DNA of 34,864 nt, taken from Myxococcota bacterium. GTDB taxonomy: Bacteria > Myxococcota_A > UBA796 > UBA9615 > JAKLKC01. Position numbers and translations under genes: made by a program. The notes under the pieces are model-generated. The model ran no database searches, had not been told where the DNA came from, and saw nothing but the letters and a program-made list of their open reading frames with translations. Below, in pieces: positions 8,114 to 14,510 of the stretch; position 1 is the stretch's first letter, and each line of letters begins with the position of its first letter. The DNA lies in contig JAKLKC010000064.1 of NCBI GenBank assembly GCA_023150875.1, positions 1 to 34,864 of the forward strand, read 5' to 3'.

Positions 8114-9507
8114 TCCTCGCCCGTTGGGAGGCGCGGGGGGTGGTGCGCCTCGGGGCCCTGGCGGTGGCGGTGGGGGGCCTGGCGCCCCTCGTCTCCGCCT
8201 GTGCCGCGCCCGGGGCGGTCCGCCCTCCGGTGGACGCCGCGCGGGTGATGGAGGAGATCGACCGGGGGGGGCCCGCCTTCCCGGGTGAGCTGAGCCTTCC
8301 GCTCTCGCCCGCGTGGACGCGGGAGTTCCCGAGCCAGGACACCTGGACGCCTGGCCGGATCGAGCTGGGCGAGCCGGTGCTGGTCTCCGACGGGGTGGTG
8401 GCGGTGGGGACGAGCCGCTGGCCGGCGCTCTTCCTGATCGACCGGCGCAGCGGCTGGCTGATCCGCGCCATCCCAACCCGGGGACCGGTCCAGGCGCCGC
8501 CGGCGGTGCGGGGCGACCGGCTCTGGCTGGCGGACACCACGGGGCTGGTCAGAGCGACGGACCTCGCCGGGGACAAGGTCTGGGAGCGCACGTTCGCGGC
8601 ACCGATCTACGCCTCTCCCGTGCTCGCGGGGGAGCTCCTCCTGGTGCAGACGACGGCGGACCAGGTGTTGGCCCTGGATGCTGCCACGGGCGAGGACCGC
8701 TGGCTGTACCGGCACTCGCCCGACGGAGCGGCGTCGGAGCTCGACATCCTGGGCACGGCCGCGCCCGCCGTGGCGGGCGGCCAGGTCTTCGTCGGCTTCG
8801 GCGACGGCACCCTGGTGCGTCTGTCGCTGGAGAGCGGGCGCCTCGAGCAGCAGGCGTCGGTGGGGACGGGCCGCTTCCGGGACGTGGACGCGACGCCGGT
8901 CCTGGCGGACGGACTCCTGGTGACGGGCTCCTTCGGCGGCCCGATCCAGGGGCTGGACCCGGCGGACCTCTCGCCCCGCTGGACCTACGAGGGCGGCCTG
9001 TCCGGACCGGCGGCGGTGGCCGCGGACACGGTGTATTTCAGCGACACGGACGGCACGGTCCGGGCGCTGTCCCTGGCCGAGGGCAAGGAGATCTGGAGCT
9101 GGCCCCCTCCGAGGCCCCAGCAGGACCTCGCCAGCGGTCTCGCGGCAGGCGCGGGTGGCGCGACGCGGACCGTCGAGGAGATCGCGCCCGTCGGTCCCGC
9201 CATCGACCTGCGCTGGCCCCGGCCCCACGGCCAGCAGTACACGCCGCCGGTGATCGCCGCGGGATACGTCATCGTGGGTGCCCACCGGGGCACCCTCGAC
9301 GTGCTGGACCGGTACACGGGGCGACACCTGTGGCAGTTCCGGCCGCAGGAGTGGCTGGAGGGGATCTCAGCGTCGCCGCTGGTGGATGGTCGTCAGGTGA
9401 TCTTCCTGAGCAACAGCGGCCGGATGTACAGCCTGGTCGGCGACACGCTGCCGGAGGACCTGAGCGGTGAGCCATCCCGGAGGATCTCGCGCGCGCTGGG
9501 GTGGTGA
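8110..9507 (+). CDS. bamB: BamB-like outer-membrane assembly lipoprotein (PQQ-type beta-propeller)
   Basis: Predicted lipoprotein of the BAM complex, which inserts beta-barrel proteins into the outer membrane. The 465-residue precursor has a signal peptide ending in the lipobox LVSAC, with the lipidated cysteine at residue 31. The mature part is a propeller of PQQ-like repeats, each recognisable by strands ending in a Trp motif: GDKVWERTFAAPIYASPVLA, LDAATGEDRWLYRHSPDG, LSPRWTYEGGLSGPAAVA, LAEGKEIWSWPP, LDRYTGRHLWQFRPQ. It is longer than E. coli BamB (about 390), partly through a loop of ~50 residues between the later blades. It is translationally coupled to the YfgM-like gene. A generic PQQ-repeat lipoprotein is the main alternative; the yfgM-bamB gene order supports BamB. 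Confidence 0.85.
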   Translation: MILARWEARGVVRLGALAVAVGGLAPLVSACAAPGAVRPPVDAARVMEEIDRGGPAFPGELSLPLSPAWTREFPSQDTWTPGRIELGEPVLVSDGVVAVGTSRWPALFLIDRRSGWLIRAIPTRGPVQAPPAVRGDRLWLADTTGLVRATDLAGDKVWERTFAAPIYASPVLAGELLLVQTTADQVLALDAATGEDRWLYRHSPDGAASELDILGTAAPAVAGGQVFVGFGDGTLVRLSLESGRLEQQASVGTGRFRDVDATPVLADGLLVTGSFGGPIQGLDPADLSPRWTYEGGLSGPAAVAADTVYFSDTDGTVRALSLAEGKEIWSWPPPRPQQDLASGLAAGAGGATRTVEEIAPVGPAIDLRWPRPHGQQYTPPVIAAGYVIVGAHRGTLDVLDRYTGRHLWQFRPQEWLEGISASPLVDGRQVIFLSNSGRMYSLVGDTLPEDLSGEPSRRISRALGW

Positions 9508-9590
9508 CGGGGGCCGGGCGAAGTCGGGCTGGGGCGGGAGATCGGGGGGGGAGTCGGCAGGGTGGTGTGGGGTGACCGGCGGACTCGGGC

Positions 9591-9857
9591 ACGGACCGGG
9601 GCACGAGCACCGAATCGAGGCACGGGAGCGAGCACGGGGCACGGTCCGGGGCACGAGCACGGACGCGAGGCACGGGCGCGAGCACGGGGCACGGTCTGGG
9701 GCACGAGCACGGACGCGAGGCACGGGCGCGAGCACGGGGCACGGTCTGGGGCACGAGCACGGACGCGAGGCACGGGCGCGAGCACGGGGCACGGTCTGGG
9801 GCACGAGCACGGACGCGAAGCACGGGCACGAGCACGGACGCGCAGCACGGGCACGAG
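9591..9857. repeat. 50-bp tandem repeat array (GCACGAG/GCACGGG-rich)
   Basis: About five copies of a 50-bp unit beginning near 9591, 9641, 9691, 9741 and 9791, each starting ACGGNCNGGGGCACGAGCAC. Copies 3-5 are nearly identical; the first and last are diverged. The unit is itself built from 6-10 bp GCACGNG sub-repeats. There are no unique spacers, so it is not a CRISPR. All frames are open because of base composition. It follows the bamB stop by 83 bp. Confidence 0.9.
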
Positions 9858-9922
9858 TGTAGAGTCCCACGCTCTTCCGTCCCCACCGGGACACATTGCA
9901 CCGTTACGCCAGAGCGCGGAGA

Positions 9923-9944
9923 AGAGGTCGATTTCCGGACCTCT
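9923..9944. repeat. Perfect 7-bp hairpin inside the MITE-like element
   Basis: AGAGGTC (9923-9929) and GACCTCT (9938-9944) flank an 8-nt loop. No T tract follows, so there is no strong reason to call it a terminator. Confidence 0.5.
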
Positions 9945-9971
9945 CCATCCGCCGCCTATCCAGCCAGCCGG

Positions 9972-10049
9972 GTGGCCCGGAAGGCGTGTCAAGGGCGCCA
10001 GCCGCGCAGCGGTCGGCCATGGCCGACCCTTGACTCGCCTGAGGACCAC
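9972..10049. repeat. Long imperfect inverted repeat with internal 16-bp palindrome
   Basis: The core arms at 9982-9995 (AGGCGTGTCAAGGG) and 10027-10040 pair at 13 of 14 positions. Pairing continues imperfectly outward through GTGGCCC and GGACCAC. Between the arms, 10012-10027 is a perfect palindrome, GTCGGCCATGGCCGAC. Such a structure could fold as RNA or as a cruciform. It lies within the MITE-like element. Confidence 0.75.
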
Positions 10050-10115
10050 GGGACAATGCGGGGAAGGCGGCGGAAGACCGCGTAACGATGCCACGGATTA
10101 TCGTGGCTCTCTACA

Positions 10116-10308
10116 CACGAGCACGGATGCGAGGTACGGGCGCGGACTCGCGCACGGACCGGGGCACGGACGCGGGCACGGGGCACGGACCGGGGCACGA
10201 GCACTGGCGCGCGCACGGGGCGCTGTCCGGACGACCACGGACGCGAGGCACGAGCACGAGCGCGAGCACGAGGCACGAGCACGAGCCCCCGCAGGCACAC
10301 GAGCCTCG
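10116..10308. repeat. Degenerate GCACGAG/GCACGGAC repeat block
   Basis: A continuation of the same word family as the array at 9591-9857 (GCACGAG, GCACGGA, GCGCGAG), but without a regular 50-bp period. It looks like the other half of a tract split by the 258-bp element. It has no coding potential that I trust. Confidence 0.7.
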
Positions 10309-10338
10309 ACCGCGGCCTCCGGCTGCAGAGGGCATGAC

Positions 10339-10416
10339 CACATTATCGGCCATCCCGACGGTCGGACTCCCTCTGCGAGCACCCCGAGGGGGGCCGTCGG
10401 GATGGCCGATAATGTG
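10339..10416. repeat. Perfect 23-bp inverted repeat with 32-bp loop
   Basis: The arm at 10339-10361 (begins CACATTATCGGCC) is exactly the reverse complement of 10394-10416. The arms are AT-richer at their outer ends than the surroundings. It could be a small insertion, a palindromic REP-like element or a strong RNA hairpin. It is intergenic. Confidence 0.85.
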
Positions 10417-10473
10417 CATTATGTCAAGTGTTGGGCGACCGGGTGCCGATCTTCGACAGTCTTCCTTCATTGC

Positions 10474-10637
10474 CTATCCGCTTGCCGCCCAAAGCTCCGG
10501 GCCTCCCCGCCCTTTCCTCCGCGTTCTCTGCGGGCCCCGGACGGGCCACTCTGCGCCTCTGCGGGCGAGCCAAGGACGGCGAGCCATCCACGACCGCCGG
10601 CAGTCGTCACGAACCGCCCTGGGTGGCAACCGTCTAG
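10474..10637 (-). repeat. Dispersed ~163-bp element, copy A
   Basis: Read on the minus strand it begins CTAGACGGTTGCCAC, continues with the conserved GGGCGGTTCGTGACGACTG and GATGGCTCGCCGTCCT, then GCAGAGGCGCAGAG and CGCAGAGAACGC blocks, and ends GGATAG (10479-10474). It aligns nearly base for base with copies at 21302-21463 and 34770 to the window end. Its first four bases, CTAG, include the stop codon of the minus-strand gene ending at 10634. Confidence 0.85.
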
Positions 10638-11497
10638 GGCGACCGCGGAGGCAGCGGTGCCTTGGGTGCGGCCGGCGCCCCGGGGCGGAACGCCGGCGGC
10701 GCGGTGACCGGTTCGGGCGGGAGCGGCGCTTCCGGGGCCAAGGGAGCCGCCGGCGCCGGCACGGACACCGGCTCCGAGCCCGCGGCCGAAGCACCCGGGC
10801 ACGCCGGGAGCCGCCGGGCCAGCTCCACCAGCGGCGACACCGCTTCCGTCGCGCCGACATCGCACGCCACGAAGTACGCCTTGCTGGTCGCCGGACATGC
10901 CAGGAAGACCGCCTGGTCCCGGTCGCGGCCCTGGTCCGGGCGGATCCAGGTCCGGGCCAGGAGCGTCCGGCGCCCCCAGGGCCCGAGGTCCGCGGTCACC
11001 TCGGTCTTGGACTCCAGGCTCCGCGGCATGCCCTGGCTCCCCAGGTCGACCTGGAGCGAGCCGTCGGCGAAGGAACGCTCCACCTCCGACGCCGCGTCCC
11101 CCAGCCCGGGCAGCGGGATCCCCCCCAGCGTGCACCGTGGGCCACCCCCTTCGGGCTCCAGCGCGATCCCCTGGATGGTCAGGAAGTTCGAGGCTTGCAC
11201 CAGCCGCCAGCCCGACAGGTCCATGTCCGCGACCAGGCGGCCCCGGATCGCCTGGGCCTGGGGCGTGTCGCCTCCGTGGATCCCGATGTCCTGGGTGCTG
11301 AACCCGACCTTGGCGAGCTCCTCGCTCGCCTGACGGATCTCGGGCGCCACCTCACGGTACACGTACAGGCCGAGGCCGAGGGCGATCAGTCCCCCGAGGA
11401 CGGCGATGGCGAGGCATCCCACCAGGCAGCCCAGGATGAGGCGGCTGCCGGAGCTGGACTCCGATGAAATGACGACCGGCGGCGGATGGTCGCTCAC
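10634..11497 (-). CDS. Single-pass membrane protein of unknown function
   Basis: A 287-residue protein I do not recognise. A short Ser-rich N-terminus precedes one strong membrane helix (LILGCLVGCLAIAVLGGLIA, ~20-39, running on to ~46). An extracytoplasmic domain (~50-225) follows with no motif known to me. Visible stretches are DMDLSGWRLVQASNFLTIQG and QAVFLACPATSKAYFVACDV, with four cysteines. The last ~60 residues are Pro/Ala-rich (PAPAAPLAPEAPLPPEP). The GTG at 11497 lies just after a GAGAGGGGGGGA stretch; upstream in-frame codons belong to the neighbouring gene. It follows the outer-membrane gene by 22 nt, so the two are probably co-transcribed. The stop codon lies within the first bases of dispersed element copy A, so the original C-terminus may have been different. 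Confidence 0.75.
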   Translation of the reverse strand: MSDHPPPVVISSESSSGSRLILGCLVGCLAIAVLGGLIALGLGLYVYREVAPEIRQASEELAKVGFSTQDIGIHGGDTPQAQAIRGRLVADMDLSGWRLVQASNFLTIQGIALEPEGGGPRCTLGGIPLPGLGDAASEVERSFADGSLQVDLGSQGMPRSLESKTEVTADLGPWGRRTLLARTWIRPDQGRDRDQAVFLACPATSKAYFVACDVGATEAVSPLVELARRLPACPGASAAGSEPVSVPAPAAPLAPEAPLPPEPVTAPPAFRPGAPAAPKAPLPPRSP

Positions 11498-11519
11498 TCC
11501 CCCCCCTCTCGTGCTCCGG

Positions 11520-13052
11520 TCACAGCCGGAACTGGAGACCCGCCTGGACCCGGAGCAGGAGGCGGAAGGATTCGATCTCGGCGCTGGGGTCGCCGGGTAC
11601 GAGCTGGGACTGGGTGAGGTCCTCGACGCCGATGACCTTGCTGTCGAGGAGCAGGAAGGCCACGGGGACGTCCAGGAAGAAGGCGGTGGTCGGGCTCGCC
11701 GCCACCCGAAGCCCGAGCGCAAACTCGGGGCCGAAGAGGAGGCCCGCGGAGCGGTCGTCGTAGTACTTGGCGGTGGCCTTGACGTTCCCGTCCTCGTCGG
11801 TGATGGAGCTCTCCACCGTCTTGAACGGGGCGGTCACGACGAACGGCAGCCCGAACCCGGCGTAGACGTTGGCGCGGCTCTTCGCCGCCCTGCTCGCCGG
11901 CACCAGGTAGAAGCGGACTCGGGGGTCGAAGATCCCGAACAGGGCGGCGTGGTCCTGCCAGGCACCCGCGCCGACGCTGCCCGGTCCCTCGCTTGTGGCG
12001 TACTCCATCCGCATGGAGTTCTGACCCACGATCGCGCCGGCGTCGACGCCGATCTCCACGTGGGGGGTGATGCCGTAGTCGATGCCCAGGAACGCCGAGA
12101 ACGCGTAGGGCTGGAAGTCGACGGTGGACCAGGAGTACTCCTCGGTCCGCGCGAAGCTGGAGTCGATGTAGATGGTGCTGCTGTAGAGCTGACGCAGGGC
12201 TCCCAAGGCGTAGCCGACGCCCCCGCGGACGTGGAATCCCCGGGTGTCCCCGAGGGAGCGGGGGGCCGGGCGGACGCTCGCGCCCGCGGATGCCGGGGCG
12301 ACCACGGGAGCGGCCGGGGGAGGCGGCGCGTGGGGCCGGACGGGGGCGGGGGGCGTCGTCCCGGTGCCACCATACGGATCCCGGGACGCGGCGTAGGGAT
12401 TGGGCGATCCCCCGGCCGGGGCCCCGTACGGATCGACTCCGGGGGGCGGAGCCGGGGGCACGACGGGGGCCGCGACGGCGCTGGCAGGGGCGTATGGATC
12501 GACGGGGGGGAGATCCCCCTGCGGCGCACCGTAGGGGTCCGCCGGGACGCCACCGCTCCCCGACGCGACGGGGGCGGGTGCGGCGATGGCCTTCAGGGCC
12601 CCGATGAGGGCCGTCCCCAACTCCGCTTCGGCCCCGGGGGCGAAGCGCAGGTCGACCACCTGGTACTCCCGGCCGTCGGGACCGGCGATCACCAGGCGCC
12701 CCCGCACGGTCCCGTCGGGCTCCCGGCCGATGACGCCGGTGACCAGGGCCGTGGGCTGGTACCGGGCGCGGACCGAGTCCCTGCACAGGGGCGTGACCGC
12801 GCACCCGGCCATGTCCTCCCCGAGCTCCGCCGCCAGCGGTTGGCCGCCGAGGAGCCGGGGGCCGAGCTCGGCGGCGGCCTGGCGCACGAGCCGGTCGTAG
12901 ATCACCGCCGCGGGGTTGGGGTCACCGGGGTACGCGGGCTGGAACTGGAGCATCACGAAGGGACGGTCGCCGTGCGTCAGAGCCGTCGCGTGGACGGGAG
13001 TCGCCAGCGCGGTGGCGACTCCGAGGAGCGCGGCGGGCAGGATCGATCGCAT
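11520..13052 (-). CDS. Outer-membrane beta-barrel protein with N-terminal periplasmic domain
   Basis: A 510-residue exported protein. The signal peptide is RSILPAALLGVATALATPVHA (~2-22). An N-terminal domain (~25-165) contains HGDRPFVMLQFQPAYPGDPN and YQPTALVTGVIGREPDG, a layout seen in periplasmic TolB-N/CsgG-like domains, though I cannot assign a family. A low-complexity linker (~175-275) repeats DPYGAP/DPYAPA/NPYAAS. The C-terminal ~230 residues alternate polar and hydrophobic residues in strands (RGGVGYALGALRQLY, YAFSAFLGIDYGITPHVEIG, FFLDVPVAFLLLDSKV) and end LLLRVQAGLQFRL, as expected for an outer-membrane barrel. The ATG at 13052 is the natural start before the signal peptide. It is first gene of a pair with the membrane protein at 10634-11497. 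Confidence 0.78.
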   Translation of the reverse strand: MRSILPAALLGVATALATPVHATALTHGDRPFVMLQFQPAYPGDPNPAAVIYDRLVRQAAAELGPRLLGGQPLAAELGEDMAGCAVTPLCRDSVRARYQPTALVTGVIGREPDGTVRGRLVIAGPDGREYQVVDLRFAPGAEAELGTALIGALKAIAAPAPVASGSGGVPADPYGAPQGDLPPVDPYAPASAVAAPVVPPAPPPGVDPYGAPAGGSPNPYAASRDPYGGTGTTPPAPVRPHAPPPPAAPVVAPASAGASVRPAPRSLGDTRGFHVRGGVGYALGALRQLYSSTIYIDSSFARTEEYSWSTVDFQPYAFSAFLGIDYGITPHVEIGVDAGAIVGQNSMRMEYATSEGPGSVGAGAWQDHAALFGIFDPRVRFYLVPASRAAKSRANVYAGFGLPFVVTAPFKTVESSITDEDGNVKATAKYYDDRSAGLLFGPEFALGLRVAASPTTAFFLDVPVAFLLLDSKVIGVEDLTQSQLVPGDPSAEIESFRLLLRVQAGLQFRL

Positions 13053-13084
13053 GAACGGCCTCCAGGGAGCTCGAACCGGCGCGA

Positions 13085-13114
13085 ATCCTAGCAGCGGGCC
13101 GCGGACGGTGTCCA
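13085..13114 (-). promoter_or_regulatory. Candidate promoter of the barrel-protein operon
   Basis: On the minus strand, TGGACA (13114-13109), an 18-bp spacer and TAGGAT (13090-13085; 4 of 6 matches to TATAAT). The start would fall about 25 nt before the ATG at 13052. Confidence 0.5.
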
Positions 13115-13145
13115 CCCGCGGGACGGAGGAGGGACGGACCCGGGC

Positions 13146-14507
13146 TCAGCGCCGCGCCCGGGAGGCGACCCGCCGGAGGAGCCGCGCCTCGCGCCTCTGG
13201 AACGCTTCCAGCACCGCGGCGCTCCCGGTGCCCCCCGCGGCCGAGAGGTACTCCCGGACCGCCGCGAGGGCGGCGGCGGGATCGCGTCGGCGATGCTCGG
13301 CATCCTTCGCCTCCTCCTCGTAGGCGGACGGGTCGTCGGGCCACGAGGCCCGCAACCGGCTCCACTCGGACCGGGCCTCCTCGTGCCGGCCCGCCCTCCT
13401 GAGGAGGCGCGCCCTCTCCTTGGCGGCCTCCCGGGCGTCGAGACCGGCGTCCCCCGCCTCGGAGGCCGCTGCCAGCAGGCGCAGCGCCTCGCCCCCGTCG
13501 CCCCGCTCGGCGTGGAGGCGCCCCGCCCGGAAGAGCACCGCGCCGGGCACCGCCCCGGGCTCCTCGGCCCGGACCAGTCCCGCCAGCGCGCCGGGCAGGG
13601 CCACCAGGGACAGCAGGTCCGCGGCGTTGTGCAGCACCACGGCCTCGATCCGTGCGGGATCTCCCGAGCGGCGGAAGTCCTGGTAGACCCTCGGGATCTG
13701 GGCCCCCGGGACGTCGTGCTCCCGGCGCACCCCCAGCAGGTGGCGCTCCAGGGCCCGCAGGTCGCAGGACGGAAGGGTCCCCCGCATGAGCCGCCGGGCG
13801 GGGTGGAGCGTGTCCAGGTGGGGCAGGCCCAGCAGGGCCTCGTCGTCCAGGCGTGCCATGGCGTAGCGCACGGCCAGCAGGTCCCGGTCGAACGCCTTGC
13901 CGTTGAAGGTCACCAGCGCCGATGCCTTGCGGAGCTCGCCGTCCAGCTCCCGCAGGACCTCCCCCTCCCCTCTCCTCTTCACCAGGAGCCGCTGGTGGAC
14001 CGCCAGCCGGCCTCCCTCGAACCGAGCCCAGCCCACCAGGAACGCCACGGTCCCCGCGCCCCGGGAGAGACCCGTCGTCTCCAGGTCCAGGTAGATCGCC
14101 TCGCCGAGGTCGACGCCGGCAAGGGCCGGATCCCCCGCGAGCAGCGCCGCCTCGTCGCCCCGCACGCCCCGGGTGGCCTCGAAGGGAGCGGCGGGCACCA
14201 GGAGGGCCAGGTGGTCCACGTCCCCGCGCCGGATCGTCTCGGGCCGCCCCGCCGGCGCCCCCCCGGGGAGGCGCGGCTCGAACCCCGTTGGGGCCCCGGC
14301 CGGCTCGGCCTCCCCCCGCGCCCGGGACGCCCGGAACAGGGCCTCCAGCCTGCCCCTCAGGGCCGGGACTCCCGGCGGCGTCGCGGCCGCAGGCTCGATC
14401 CCCTCGGCCGTGCCCGGGGCGGCGGATGGGGGGGGATCCTCCCCCGGGGTGGGCGGGACGCCGGATCGGACCTGCCTCCTCAGGCGATCGGTGAGGGACG
14501 ACGCCAT
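13146..14507 (-). CDS. mrfB: MrfB/YprB-like DEDDh exonuclease with TPR tail
   Basis: A 453-residue protein of the RNase H-like YprB family (PF13482). In Bacillus subtilis MrfB is the exonuclease of the UvrA-independent mitomycin-C repair pathway, acting with the helicase MrfA. The first ~95 residues are low-complexity. The exonuclease core carries YLDLETTGLS (Asp141, Glu143), VTFNGKAFD (Asp207), PHLDTLHPARR, and VLHNAADLLSL with His293 and Asp297, so all DEDDh acids and the histidine are present. The C-terminal ~140 residues (AVLFRAGRLHAERGD, then ERARLLRRAGRHEEARSEW) look like TPR helices. It starts 3 nt after the stop of the helicase gene, which is transcribed first, so the two form a tight operon. 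No iron-sulfur or other domain is seen. Confidence 0.85.
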   Translation of the reverse strand: MASSLTDRLRRQVRSGVPPTPGEDPPPSAAPGTAEGIEPAAATPPGVPALRGRLEALFRASRARGEAEPAGAPTGFEPRLPGGAPAGRPETIRRGDVDHLALLVPAAPFEATRGVRGDEAALLAGDPALAGVDLGEAIYLDLETTGLSRGAGTVAFLVGWARFEGGRLAVHQRLLVKRRGEGEVLRELDGELRKASALVTFNGKAFDRDLLAVRYAMARLDDEALLGLPHLDTLHPARRLMRGTLPSCDLRALERHLLGVRREHDVPGAQIPRVYQDFRRSGDPARIEAVVLHNAADLLSLVALPGALAGLVRAEEPGAVPGAVLFRAGRLHAERGDGGEALRLLAAASEAGDAGLDAREAAKERARLLRRAGRHEEARSEWSRLRASWPDDPSAYEEEAKDAEHRRRDPAAALAAVREYLSAAGGTGSAAVLEAFQRREARLLRRVASRARR

Positions 14508-14510
14508 GGC

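Larger units (their letters stand above)
9858..10115. mobile_element. MITE-like 258-bp element with imperfect terminal inverted repeats
   Basis: The ends read TGTAGAG and CTCTACA. The terminal arms (9857-9880 and 10093-10116) match at 19 of 24 positions, including TGTAGAG, CCACG and TCCGT blocks. A second inner inverted pair lies at 9898-9909 and 10080-10091 (GCAYCGTTACGC). The element is flanked by CACGAG at 9852-9857 and 10116-10121, a possible 6-bp target duplication, although the surrounding array is rich in that word. It interrupts a GCACGAG-type repeat tract and encodes no protein. The interior holds a long imperfect hairpin (9972-10049). Confidence 0.65.

Noticed and set aside
9591-9857. 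Possible CRISPR array
   Set aside because: The 50-bp units are contiguous and near identical, with no unique spacers, and no cas genes are present.
9269-10470. Long open frames across the repeat block on both strands
   Set aside because: They translate the GCACGAG repeats into Arg/Ala/Pro or Val/Pro/Arg-rich strings in all frames, have no ribosome-binding sites, and run across the MITE and inverted repeats.
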